64,000 nt of DNA from Hyposmocoma kahamanoa (GCF_003589595.1 NW_020654810.1:13162880-13226879), one strand, 5' to 3'; positions 23,530 to 35,716 are shown, counted from the first letter of the stretch. Numbers and translations: made by a program. Notes: generated from the letters alone by a model not told the origin.

Positions 23530-23938
23530 TGAGAAATCCCAAAACAGACATAACACTGCAGTACTAATTAATATGTTTTAGTTTATTCTAATTTCTATTA
23601 ATAATTAATAATAAATTGAACTTAATAAAAATTCATTCCATAAAATAATTTGTAAAACTTAATTAAATTAAATTTTTTTATGTAAATTAAATTAAATATT
23701 TATTATGCGTAAATTGGAATGTTTTCTTTGTAAAATTAAAAATAAGGTATTTAATTAATAACTATTGTAACTATAGTGAAAAAATAGGGTGGTTTGCATC
23801 AATATTAGACATAACTGGTTGAAGACTACCACCTCAGTCAACCGTGACCATGGGACCTGTACAGGGCCCGAAACGTCGGTTTGTTTGAAAAAACAAATAT
23901 ACGCGATTTAAATCCGAAAAATAGTTTCATTTCACATA

Positions 23939-26900
23939 ATAATAAAAAAAAAGAAAATCACAAACGGAATAATTATTAACTTTAAATTGGTCTATATAGC
24001 TTTATAGTCGGTTTGTTTGCTCGCTTAGAGGAGATTAATAAATAATATTAAAAAATAAGTTTTTAAGTATTTTGATACCTAAATTTGTAAGTAGCATTGT
24101 GCTACTTAGCAGCGTAAGGAAACTCCAAGCATAAATATTGGTCAATGACACGTTAACACAGTCAACAAAGGTAGCATTACCCTAATTTAACGTTTCAAAT
24201 GTTCAGCATTATGGCGCCAATGGTGCCTTAATGGGGTGTAAAGGTATTGCGTTGCGCCATGATCAGGGGATATTATCTTCAATGTTATAAATTTGAACTA
24301 TGTACTATAATATACATTTCTTAGCGATCTATATATATACATATATATATATATTTCTTTGATATACATAATTTAAAATATTTAAAAATAATATATATAT
24401 ATGTACATATATTTATATTATTTTTAAATTATTTGGTAACATAGTGTTCTAGAGGCCATTCTACAGTCAATTTAAAATGTTATTTTTGTTACATTTCCAG
24501 TGAATAATAACAATTAATGTATGATCTGAGTGTATTTCGTATTTATAATTTTATATATTTTTTATATAACACTAAATTAAAACTGTTTCCTTTTTAATTC
24601 ATCTGATGTACTTATATAAGTACTTTCTAATTAAAGATTACGTTTTCCATCTATTTAAAATGAGTACATACTTATACCCAAGGGGTAGAAGAAGTCACGT
24701 GAGAAGAATACAGAAAGAACTTTTAAAAATATTAATACAAAGTTTGCGTACCTTTAGCACGTTTGTATTTTATATAATCCTTTGTTTATTTTAATTTCGA
24801 ATGCACTACTCGTACACAGAGGCGTCTTGTTTAAACTCCAGTCATAAACGTGTTCATGTCAAAGTAGTGAAATCCTCTACTACAACACGAAATTCACTCG
24901 ATTCTATATCCTTTATATCACAAGCACAATATTACGTAACACTGTCTTCTGAAGTACTTTTATCCAATAGCGACGGAGAATGCACCATTATTTTTTATAG
25001 ACAAATGCAATATCCTCGCACCGGTGTATCTGGAGATACTTTGTTTTATAATGTTTAGCGGATAAATATAGTTTGTGCGCAGAACGCGACAGTCCTGCCT
25101 CGAGAATCTCTTTCGAAAACAGTTTACTGTAGCTGTTGCAAAGCTCAGTCTATAGGTTCCATTACTTGCATAACGAAGTGCTCAATTGGCGAGAAGTTAT
25201 CTGAGCGAGAAATGTATATGAAGCGTGTTGGGTGACGTATGAATTGTGGTTAAACGCGAGTACGTGGGGTAAGGCCCCAGGCCCCTTCATTTTATCATCT
25301 ATTAGCGTTTGATGGGTCATCTCCGCTGGCCATGTCATTGTGCGCCTGAGCTGGGTGCCGTTTAGAGACAGATAGCTGCCGGCTACGTTGCTACGTACTG
25401 ACCATTCCGATGTCGCATCCTAGCGAGTCGCTGAACTCGTAAACGCTACTGCTAATAATTTACTTTAATAATAAAGCTAGTTTATATTTTTAAGACCTTT
25501 ATAATAACACATTATAATAGCTACTCTACCTAAAATTACAAAATTATTATTCCTATTCGTATAAAATGTATTCAAGTCGTGTATGTAATATAAATACGGA
25601 AAAGTTGCAGTGTTCTTAATGCCAAATCACGTGAAGTGAATTAAAATACAGTCAAAACTCTTCGGTGGGGACCAAGGAATATATAATAAAAAATAATAAG
25701 TACACCAAGCAATATAGCCAAGATGTCCGAGTGTGCGCGAGTGAATTGAAATTGTATTCAAAAACAAAATACGTTTTCTATTACGAAAGCGCTTTGTATT
25801 CAAATGACTAACTAACCGCGAATAAAATTGCTGTCTAACGTGTATTGTGTTTTAATTCCTGTTAACATAAGCTTGTTTCCGGCGGCAGCATTCCGGTAAA
25901 GCCCCTACTTCCTCCCCACTACCCCCACTGAATGGGGAGAGACCGGAAGAATCCGGTACGACCGTTACTCAAATATAAGGAAGAAACTAAATAAATTACA
26001 GGATATTATCTAATAACTGTGAAACAATACTTTAAATTGCCAATTAAGCATAGTCGAGACAACCAGCCAAAGAAACCTGCGTGTCAGAGAAATAAATGTA
26101 GTGTCACATTTTAAATATCTTCATTTTCATAAGGTCAGCAGAAGAAACGTTAAGTAAAAGGAGTAATTAATATTTTCCGATGAGCTCTTGGTCACGACTT
26201 TCGAACATAATAAAAATTCAGAAGAAACCTCTTATACTTTATTACAAGTCTATTCTTATTACTAATGAAATGAAGATTGTTATTTTAAGCAAAATTACTC
26301 TGTGTGTGTTTAAGTAAATGTAAATGAGCTAGAACTACAAGTTCTCATTACTTAGTTTCCTTGCGTTTTTCGTTTATAGGCACACAAGAAAAATAAACTT
26401 TGATTTCGCCTTACAAACACCTGAGCCATTGTATATGCAGAGACTGCAGAATCCGTAATACAAACTAAGAGATAGAGACAATTTTAGAACCGTAGCCTCT
26501 ATCGATCGGCACGTAGCGACTGTCAACTCTTGGCTTAAGTGTTAAGCCCAGCAAATCTTGGAAATGGAGAATTCATAAATATGGTTTTCGTATTGGAAAT
26601 AAGATTAACAAATATTCGATATTAATTACTTTTGCCGTAATAAGATTGGAAAAACGTTAGGGTACTTAGGGTACCTCAAAATATAAATAATTCTCTAAAT
26701 TGCGAGAAAATTCTAGCAGGCACAGTTCACTATAGTAGTTGTATCCGCTCCATTAGTATCGTTAATGTTACAGTCATTTACGCTATACTAGTGCCACTCG
26801 TATTTTTTTTAATTTGTCGAAATTTATAAATGTCAATTTTCATAATTTTTTGTGAATTCGAAACCTATTTACCAAGTAAAAAAAAATTTTTTGAACATGT

Positions 26901-27878
26901 TTCACCTAAAACGGAAACAAATGTAGTTAGAAACAAAAAAGTAAAAAATATAAAACAAAGTTTACATTTAAGCGTAAATCTCAACGCTTATTTTTAACAT
27001 TTTTCTTATCTGTAACTTACACTAAAAAGGTTTTATTTCATATCAAAGTGGCCGGAATTTTAAAACGATGATTTCATACTTTAACACCAAATATTTCCTC
27101 CGTTGCCGTTCATTGCAATATAGAAAACGCAATAAAGGTGGTTAGGACCTACGAGTAAGTTCAATATTTACGACTTTTCATCTTTCTACGATATTAATCT
27201 ACCTGGACCGCTTGCCAAAAATCCCAATGCGGTAATGAATTTTGTCCCAGATTCATTGTTCTAGGTTTCGAATAATTTATAAATTAGGTATAACGAATAA
27301 TAATTTAATAATTACTTTTAAGTCTCTTTGTTACACCCTAAATGGGTCACGTTACAAAATTTTATTATAAGACTAGTTTAATGTGCATGTGCAAAATGGA
27401 AATAAATAAACAAATTCCTATTTACAAGGCTACAGCATTCTACCAATTCGTTCCTAAATTAATACGCAGTTCAAACGACAAAGTGTACTTACCCAAGACC
27501 CTGTATAGATTGCATGTACTCGTAAGTAATTCAAAGGCAATTTAAAGAAGATATATCGGAATTCTTTGAACACATGTCAATTCCTTAGCTAACTTTGGGC
27601 TGTGGAGACTCGTATATCCTCATGAGACGTCAACAGTGGAATATTATATAAGTGGTAACAAATTGTAACATAGCTTCACAACTACTATATCGGCGTATGT
27701 ACAGTGTGATTTTCAAATTAAACAGCACTTTTATATATTTACTTCCCGCTTCCAACGTGTCGCCTAATGCCTGCACGACTGCAACATATAAACCGGAGTA
27801 TCCGGATCGACGTAAAACTTTTTGCGCTCTGAACTAGATATAGTATTGTACCTACTTCTTTAGAAGGTAGTCGATCTA
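23939..27878. other. Long AT-rich stretch, no gene identified
   Basis: Contains the AT tract at 24.3 kb. A moderately GC-rich patch at 25070-25440 and a CCTCCCCACTACCCCCACTG patch at 25911 have no clear exon or repeat structure; a UTR or regulatory region is possible. Confidence 0.4.
24325..24425. repeat. AT tract with inverted symmetry
   Basis: TATATATACATATATATATA and its approximate complement ATATATATGTACATATAT are separated by a TTTAAAATATTTAAAAATAA centre, giving a large potential stem. Confidence 0.8.
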
Positions 27879-28071
27879 TAAAGCCGGATTTACATTTGTC
27901 TGACGTGTCGTGTAGTGACGCGCCAGAACAATATCGGTTTCATAGACAGCACAAGCCGTCACGTCAGCTTTCGATACACTAATATAAATCTAACCATATT
28001 AAATGTATGAAACCGATACCGTTCTGACGCGTCACGACACGACACGTCAGACAAATGTAAATCCGCCTTTA
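27879..28071. mobile_element. MITE with long inverted repeats, mariner-like TA target
   Basis: Two arms of about 66 bp, starting AAGCCGGATTTACATTTGTC and AAGGCGGATTTACATTTGTC, are roughly 90% identical. TA flanks both ends (27879-27880, 28070-28071). The whole is 193 bp with no coding sequence. Confidence 0.82.
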
Positions 28072-28896
28072 GATGTCACACGTATGTACCGGTATTCTGA
28101 AACAACAATGTCCGCTACCTACCTTAATATAAAGCTTTTATTCTCTTCTGCCACCAATAAAAAAGTGACGTCCGCCACTGTCTCGGGGCTGACGCAACAA
28201 AATATAATCACGTTTAACACTTTAAAGAATTATTATTATTGGCTGAACAATAAATATTAAATTAAAAAATCGGTTATAAATTGCACCTGTGTGGTTCTTA
28301 TCCTATCATTCTTGAAAAGACAACTCATTCAAGGAGATAATTCTTAATTTCAATAAATGTATTGCAATACCTACTTCTTCTGGCTATAAAAATATTTAAT
28401 TACATTTCGACGTCTTCATTGCAATAACAAATAGTATTTAAGTATGTGAGACAAATGCGGGTAGATCGTAGTTAGGGGTGAGAACTAATGGTTACGTCTG
28501 CTAACGTCACTTACAACATTAAGACCTGGGGGCCTATCACAACCTCCTAAAACAATAATACTTTAACCTTACATTGACTTTTCGTACCATAACGCGCTTA
28601 AAGTAAGCTTATTGTAATGTTAAAACTATGATGTTTTATTGGCAGCTTTGTGACTATTCATTCACTCAGTTCGTACTATGACGCGACTTTAACATTAAAG
28701 TAATATTGCTCTTATGTCAAATTTAGCAATCTTAAAATAGTTACACGGATGCAATGGAAACAATATTATTTTCAGTTTTGTTGTCTTAATATTGATTTGT
28801 AATGATTAAAAGTTAAGTTAAACTTATTTATTTACGTATAGGTATCTCTTCAATATTTTGTTTATTTTTTATTTAATAGCACATAGTAAATATTAT
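28072..28896. other. AT-rich, no gene seen
   Basis: Two similar fragments with TCGTACCATAACGCG and TCGTACTATGACGCG (28583, 28671) hint at an old repeat. Confidence 0.4.
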
Positions 28897-28907
28897 ACAC
28901 ATAGTAA

Positions 28908-29106
28908 TATATAAGGTATTTAATTAATAACTGTTGTAACTATAGTGAAAAAATAGGGTGGTTTGCATCAATATTAGACATAACTGGTTGAAGATTGTAC
29001 CACCTCAGTCAACCGTGACCATGGGACCTGTAAAGGGCCCGAAACGTCGGTTTGTTTGAAAAAACAAATATACGCGATTTAAATCCGGAAAAATAGTTTC
29101 ATTCCT
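28908..29106 (+). mobile_element. Penelope-like element, solo terminal repeat (copy C)
   Basis: A 199-bp unit almost identical to the end of the 23.7-23.94 kb copy (GGGTGGTTTGCATCAATATT, GGGCCCGAAACGTCGG, CCGGAAAAATAGTTTCATT). It is flanked by an 11-bp direct repeat ACACATAGTAA (28897-28907 and 29107-29117), a likely target duplication. Confidence 0.82.
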
Positions 29107-29117
29107 ACACATAGTAA

Positions 29118-30517
29118 ATAATTTTTCGTTAAATAAAAATACGCGATGTTTATTTCGTAAATTTATAACAGCGCCATCTATATGCTCCTTGGCGAAACTA
29201 ACAGTTGACACTAGACTATAGTCCCGAATTCACAACGTGACTATCAAGACTCAGCTTGTTTTATTTATTTTTCTTCATGAAAATCCGGAATAATTATTGA
29301 AAACAACGTAATTTTAAAATATTTTATTACAACATACTTTTCTTTTCTTAACAGTCAAAATTCTTTGAATGTAAATAACATCAAGTACTTAAACATTATA
29401 CTACGATAAGACGATTCGGAACATCAAAAAAGAAAGAGATGGCATTGTATAGTTCACATAACGTTATCTCTTTCCTATTTTTAGTACGGAATAGACAATA
29501 TTGGGAAATCATTCGTTCTTTCAATCACTTTTGCAATAATACATTACTTGGTTGACAGGTTCATCATGGTACGAATATGAGTAAAATTATAATAAGCTTA
29601 CTTTAAGCTTACTTTGAAGATTAAGATTGTTTTTGAAAAGGTTATGGAGCCCCCAGAGCGGTGGCAAACGTAACTTTTAAGTTCACCACCACGAAGCAGC
29701 ACAAGTGATTGGAGAGAAAAGTAAAGGTTCGTAAACCATATTTCAATCCATCTCACTCACATGCCTGAATGCAAGCTACCCGTCCAATCGGACACAGCGG
29801 TTTACGTATCGGAAATTTCACGCTTTCCTTTCACTAATACCTACACCGGTTTCGACACCTTTCTGATTCGATTGGTACAATTTAGGAACATTGTCGCAAG
29901 GATTTGCTTATTATCCATAATTATATGATACAGGTTAAAGTGTCAATTAAATATAAAATGACATCAATATAAATATGAATAAATAATGCTTCAAAAAGAT
30001 AATAGCTGACATCATGCTGACATTGTTACCATTTATTTTACTGATAATGAACATATGGAAACAACGAATAACACGGACCAAATAATAATTTAATTTATAT
30101 TAGATAAAGGTTTAAGAGCACGTCAAGCATAATAATACTTTTATTTGTAAGTCAATGATAATACTTAAGATTTTTCCAAGGTCCAAAGTGCTTGTCATCT
30201 TCACTGCACCTATTATGCGAGTATCATTAAGTATTACAAAAGTATGAACACTTAAATGTGGAAATAGTGGGACAACAATTATACCTATTATCTGATTAGT
30301 TGTACACAACATTAATGTTTTGATATAATTTTGTTCTTGTACTCCTGAAGGTAACAATTAAAAATTCATTTTACAAATACTTAACGATATCGAAGGAATA
30401 ATTAGAACACGAACTAACGTCTGTTTATTAATGTAATTTTTAGTTTAAAGTATTTTAGTTACTCTCCGTATATTTTCTACTTTTACGATTCAATCAATAC
30501 GACGTATAACATGGAGA
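29118..30517. other. AT-rich, no gene seen
   Basis: No feature supported. Confidence 0.45.
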
Positions 30518-30757
30518 GTTAGTAAAAATGGAAGTAAATTAATTTGCTACACCGCGAACCCAGTGAAGGTTAAATCGTGCGAAATAGCTGCGCTTGTGTT
30601 GAATATTTTCCCATGCAGTTAATTTACCCACACTCCCTCCCTCAATAAAATTAATAAAATAAGTAACACAAGTGCAACTATAGTCACCACCAAAAACCAC
30701 CACCAAAAATATACCCATGTGGGTAGCAAATTAATTTACTTCAATTTTTATTAACAT
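30518..30757. repeat. Fold-back repeat, related copy at 34953-35045
   Basis: Arms of about 35 bp (GAAGTAAATTAATTTGCTAC, 30518-30551 and inverted 30719-30757) enclose GTTAAATCGTGCGAAATAGC..CATGCAGTTAATTT. The interior recurs in reverse at 34953-35045. Confidence 0.65.
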
Positions 30758-31683
30758 ATACTTCCGCAAAGTAACGACTGAATCTATGAATTGTTTATGT
30801 AGAGTTAGTAACTGTAATTTTATTAACATTATACACAATATCACGTCCGATCAAAGAGCCAATTAGCACTTGCAAGCAGTGTTCAAACATTCGCCGGAGT
30901 TTAGAACTGCGCTGCACAGCAATATTGTAGCATTGCAGTGTAACTATGTAACACAAATAGTGGTAGTGGTGGATAAACTTCGAAGGTAAGTTTACTAATA
31001 ACGAGAGGGAACATACATATTCTTCTGATACCACCGAGACACTCCGTCAATCCATTATTTAATACACTTTATATCAGTCTTTAGAATACTGTAAGTACAG
31101 CGTAGCACGTACTAAAAAAAATTATAAATTAAAAGTGAAAAAGTGAAGAGACGTACTAGTTCTGTAGACATTATATTTGGAATAAAACTACTGAGAATAA
31201 CATAAACAGCAACAAAGGTACTATTTTCAGCAATGTACAGGGCGTCTCACCGCTATGCCACACGGAGGAAAAATACCTTAAATATTATAAATAGAAAATT
31301 GTACTGAAAGAAGATGTAGCGGACTCTCTCAATGGGTTAAAGGGTGGGTCCTCACAACGAGAAGGCAAGGCCAAGAGAATGTACTTACAGTTTATTAATA
31401 ATTTACTAGAAAACACGTTGTCGCTTTCAAAGCAAAACAGCTTAAACACAAATCACGAAACGGCGCCAAAAACAAACACATTTAAATTTAGAATTTAAAT
31501 ATAAAACTAAGCTTAAAAAAGACTTTATATAAAATATACTAAATATAGAGATTTGTAGCGATTCGCTACAGAAGACATCATTTTAAAATAATTTCTAAAA
31601 ACAAGTCGAATTGCATTCAAAATTTTTTAGAAATCGCCTCTCTGAACCGGAAATCGAACCCACCAAATATGAAAAAAAAAACT
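30758..31683. other. AT-rich, no gene seen
   Basis: No feature supported. Confidence 0.45.
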
Positions 31684-31917
31684 GTAGGAAATAAATCTAT
31701 TTTTCCAGATTTAAATCGCTTATATTTGTTTTTTCAAACAATCCAACGTTTCGGGCTGTTTACAGGTGCCATGGTCAAGGTTGACTGACCATGAGACCTG
31801 TAAAGGGGCCCGAAACGTTGGTTTATTTGAAAAAACAAATATATGTGATTTAAGTCCGGCAAAATAGTTTAATTTCCTATGTATAACAATCGCGAAAACC
31901 TAAGAACTCGATAAAAA
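31684..31917. mobile_element. Penelope-like terminal repeats, head to head (copy D)
   Basis: A reverse copy (CTATTTTTCCAGATTTAAAT..CAACGTTTCGGGCTGTTTAC) faces a forward copy (CCTGTAAAGGGGCCCGAAAC..GGCAAAATAGTTTAATTTC) across a short centre with CCATGGTC and GACCATG. The right flank TATAACAATCGCGAAAACC matches that of copy A. Confidence 0.75.
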
Positions 31918-33227
31918 CACCTGTAATTTTACTATACTGATCGACAACCTCAAACATAAGGATTGTTTAAATAAAAGAAAGACATAAAATTTAACATTTA
32001 TTTTGAAATTTTATTCAGGAAAATGAATTAGCCTTTTCTCTGACTTTTCCGCGCTCGTCACAACTGACATTATCATTTCAAAGTAAGTAATACTTTGAAA
32101 TGATATCAATCTCAGGATCAAGTTTGTAATCATTATACTAATTAATAGAAACTTGAGAAATATATATCATTTCCCTATTATAAGTGCATGATAAAATAAT
32201 GAGATAGTAGGTAAGTTGTAGTGCCTAGTTGTAAGTATGTTTATGTGTTCACAATCACAATGCGGCTAGCTGATTATAAAAAAACAATTTTAAAATGATA
32301 AATTTCATGGTCTTCCTTTTATTTAAGATCCTATGTTATTTAGAAGAAAATCTATCCTCATGATCGAAGCTTTCGATTAGTGTAGTAAAGCAGCAGTAGA
32401 GCTCCTTGTGAAAGAGTTCGTCCAGGGAAGTGCTGCTACCTTACCTATTTCAGTCGTTAAGCAGTAATGTGAGCATTACTGCGTTCCGGTTTCGAAGGGT
32501 GTGGGTGCTGGTGAAACAGGCACATGGAACGTGTCAACTTATGTCTCAGGGTGATGGGGACAGCGGCGGCGCCCCTACCATCTTTGCGATTAAAAGCTCT
32601 GAGTGGCACTGCAACTGCCACCACCAACCACATGCCACCTCGATAAATCTATTATATCTACATTTACAAACAAACCGACATTTTAAAATTTTATAACATT
32701 AGTTAACAATGGCGAGCACCGGTTTTATGTCATCGCGAGCGCCGCGATCAATGACTGCAAAAGGTTAACACAGTGCCAAACATGGTTGCAAGGACACAGC
32801 TAATTTTAAAAAAAATTTACAGTTCTGCACAGTAATTTTATCAACGTAAAAATTGAGCGCACCAAACGAGATGAAAAGAAATAACAAAAACAAACATATT
32901 GATATAAATTAACAATAAACATAAATTATTGGAAAAAGGCGAGGAGAACATTTTTAATATACTTCAATATATGAGAGTAATTAGAAATACGTAAATAATA
33001 ACTAATATAATGTAAAATATGTAAAAACAGAAACTACAAAAACCCGACATTTTTTTCATCATTTTTGCGGCGATGGTTAAGCGACTATAGCTACATACGC
33101 AATTTCATATCGTTGTCTTTCTTCTTCAAAATGTATAACAATAGTTCATTACTAAATAAGCAAACTTAGCTTTACCAACTAAAATAAATATTGTTACGAG
33201 GGGGTTTCACACGTACACCACCCTGCT
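31918..33227. other. AT-rich, no gene apart from the SINE at 32.4 kb
   Basis: No coding exon found outside the SINE. Confidence 0.45.
32390..32640 (+). mobile_element. SINE (family S1), 3' end lost
   Basis: The body is present from CAGCAGTAGAGCTCCTTGTG to GAGTGGCACTGCAACTG. The usual 3' terminus is replaced by unrelated sequence. Confidence 0.8.
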
Positions 33228-33306
33228 ACGGCTGCAGGCATGGATAGGCGCTTAGCACCAGGCGCACGGCTTGTTCGTCCCGTTGCTTGTTATTGTAAAA
33301 TAAAAC
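33228..33306 (+). mobile_element. SINE (family S1), 3' end only
   Basis: Only GCATGGATAGGCG, CACCAGGCGCACGGC and GTTCGTCCCGTTGCTTG plus the A-rich tail remain. Confidence 0.7.
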
Positions 33307-34097
33307 ATTCAACCCCTGACTCATATAAGTTTGAAGCCTTTAACTGTGTACTGTCCGTCTGTGTGAGTGTGTGTGTGTGTGTCTGTGACACCGACAAACG
33401 GATGGACTGATCTAAAAACGGATTTTTTATTTGAAGGCTAATCACGATAGTTCTTATCTACGTTTAAAGAATATTACAATAGCTGTTGGAAGATTATGAA
33501 GGCTTTTCCTAAGGGTCTCAGTCATAAAATGAATATTTATTTTACTTGCACCTGTCGACTTCAAAGAAAGAAATCCGATGACTTTATAATAATACAGTAA
33601 CACTGATCTGACGCTGCAACCAGGTCAATCTGCAGACTGCCTAACACCTCAAGTACCTATAGCAGAATTATCGTGTTTAGGCTCATTATGGTCTCGACAA
33701 GTTGTTAGCTTACAGATAGTGACTCTTTATTGACTCTTAGGGCGCATTTATTCGACACGAATTTCATCGCGCTCGGTGACCGCACCTCGCGAAGACCGCG
33801 TGCATCTAAATGTCATGGCAAAGTACGCTCTATTTATTTAGCTTTTACGTTTTAACTTAAATCAGCATCCTGGTCGCGCAGGCGAGACTGGCTTTTCTAT
33901 GGTCTACGCGCTGTTGTATTTTTCAAAGGAATTTAAATGTTGTTGCCTAGAAAATAGAATTCGGATTCGTCATTAATGTACGTGAAAGCGTGGTAACGGG
34001 GCGGTCGCCGCGCGGCGGCCCCGCGAAAGCTTTCGCGTCGTGTAACTGGGCACTTAGACTCTTAATAGATTGACTGCATATTTGCAGTTAATGCGTG
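33307..34097. other. GC-rich island, possible promoter or 5' UTR
   Basis: 33740-34060 is unusually GC-rich, with CGGTCGCCGCGCGGCGGCCC and GCGAAAGCTTTCGCG palindromes, in an AT-rich setting. No splice-bounded coding frame is visible. Confidence 0.35.
33361..33386. repeat. Short GT microsatellite
   Basis: GTGTGAGTGTGTGTGTGTGT. Confidence 0.8.
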
Positions 34098-34345
34098 AAG
34101 TTGATTACGACGGGGTTATATACATTTTTTAACTCACACACTCATTGCCCCGCACTAGGAAAACCCTGTATCGCTGATGCCATGGTCACATATAGACAAC
34201 CACAAATTACACCCAAACTCACGAGAGAAATAAATGAAGGTCATACAAATGTTTCTCCCTGCCCGGGAATCGCACCAGGAACCTCGGCGTGGTAGACCAG
34301 GTGGTGGATGGTAACCGTTCGACCACAGAGGCAGTTTTAATTTAA
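34098..34345 (-). mobile_element. tRNA-derived SINE (family S2)
   Basis: On the minus strand, A box TGGTCGAACGG and a one-mismatch B box GGTGCGATTCC precede a body with ATTTGTATGACC, TTTCTCTCGTGAGTTTGGGT and GTGCGGGGCAATGAGTG. It is the reverse of the SINE at 57266. Confidence 0.82.
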
Positions 34346-34952
34346 GTGTTATTAGAAATAGAACTTGAATTTCCATAATTCTCACGTAATTTCTCTGCTA
34401 GCTACGTAATATGTCGTACGGCATTAAAGCAATTGGGACTTAAACATTGTACTGGAAATTGCTTTCACTGAACGTAAAAGCCGCTTAAAAATCGTGTTTT
34501 CCCGCGTTCTAAAATGTAGGTAGCATCTAGTCGGTATACAGGCCCTCCGAATACTCCAATACCTATACTAATTACACGGTTTGGTAAAACGGATGCGAGT
34601 GGTTAGTCGCAGCGATGAGGTAATGGAATCGATAGAGCAAATATACTCGAATGGAAATTGCTTTATTGGAAAATAGTGCCTCGTAGCCATAGCTTGCGTG
34701 TGTAAAAAGTGTTGCTTGTGTGTAAAAGTACTTGTGGACTTAATGTGGTATACTCATTTAAATCTTTTCAGTAAATATGTCGAATGCCTAATAACATAGA
34801 GATTAACGTTATTATTAAGTGATACAAAATACTGAAGAATACCAAAAGAAACCAACCAATTACAAGTAAAAAATTAATAGCAGTTTGTCTTTACTACTAA
34901 TATATAAACGTTTTGTGAAAACAACTTAATAATATTATGAAATAAATAAAAT

Positions 34953-35045
34953 TAACTGCATGAAAAAAAATTCAACACAAGCAAGCGCAGCTATTATGTA
35001 CGATTTAACGGATCCGCGGAGTAGCAAATTTCCTACTGGACTGTT
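34953..35045 (-). repeat. Reverse copy of the 30.5-kb repeat
   Basis: CTGCATGAAAAAAAATTCAA, GCAGCTATTATGTACGATTT and GTAGCAAATTTCC match the complement of the 30518-30757 unit. Confidence 0.62.
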
Positions 35046-35385
35046 TTTGTTGACATTTGTGGACCGATTTCGATAATTCTATTTTTATTAGAAAGGTAGT
35101 AATTTGAAGAAAATATCATAACCAAATTAATAACATCACCCTCAGAGGTGATGAATTAGGGGACGAATACGATTTATTAGATTTCACCCACATCTCAAAT
35201 AGACCACTCCCACTTGACAAATAGATGTAATTCCAGTAAAAATAAAATGTTATGATGACCTTGAGCTGATCAGATGGAAATGGAGGACAGACGAGAGGAA
35301 CTCCTTAAAAGTGTACAGCAGCTACCTTGTGATTGTGCTCAAATGATTCGTTTTGACGAGAACTTCCATATGCGTTTCAGTTATA

Positions 35386-35444
35386 GTTGAGGAGATCGTG
35401 GTAACGAAGACTTTCGGTGTCTTCGATACCGCGGTCTCCTCAAC
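35386..35444. repeat. 26-bp near-perfect hairpin
   Basis: 35386-35411 pairs with 35419-35444 with three mismatches (two of them G-T in RNA) and a 7-nt loop. The sequence starts GTTGAGGAGATCG and ends CTCCTCAAC. Confidence 0.8.
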
Positions 35445-35522
35445 TAACTTTTGAGGTCGGTTTTTATAAAAAGTTTATAATTAAATAAATAAATATTATA
35501 CATCATCAACATACATTACTCT

Positions 35523-35655
35523 GTAGGGTTGGCGCAATAGGGCGCGACTTGCGCGAGAGCGACATAGAGCGCGTGATTTTTAAGCAAGAATAGCAGTATC
35601 TCTATACTCTTTATGTCGCTCTTGCTCAAGTCGCTCCATATCGTGCTAGCCCTAC
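35523..35655. mobile_element. MITE with inverted ends (copy 1)
   Basis: GTAGGGTTGGCGCAATAGGG..GAGAGCGACATA on the left is complementary to the right end (..GCTCAAGTCGCTCCATATCG, GCTAGCCCTAC). About 50 bp pair. A partial second copy lies at 54618. Confidence 0.78.
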
Positions 35656-35716
35656 TGATCCCAAAGTAAGCAATTAAAAATTAAAGCACTTGTGTTATGG
35701 AAATCGAAAACAACGA

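Larger units (their letters stand above)
22826..23938 (+). mobile_element. Penelope-like retroelement, truncated (copy B)
   Basis: The left end is an inverted piece of the terminus (TAAGAAATGAAACTATTTTT). A 222-bp fold-back element follows, then the C-terminal coding part with a GIY-YIG nuclease. A long AT-rich 3' UTR and the forward terminal repeat (GGGCCCGAAACGTCGG..AAAATAGTTTCATTTCA) end at 23938. The reverse-transcriptase part is absent. Confidence 0.78.
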
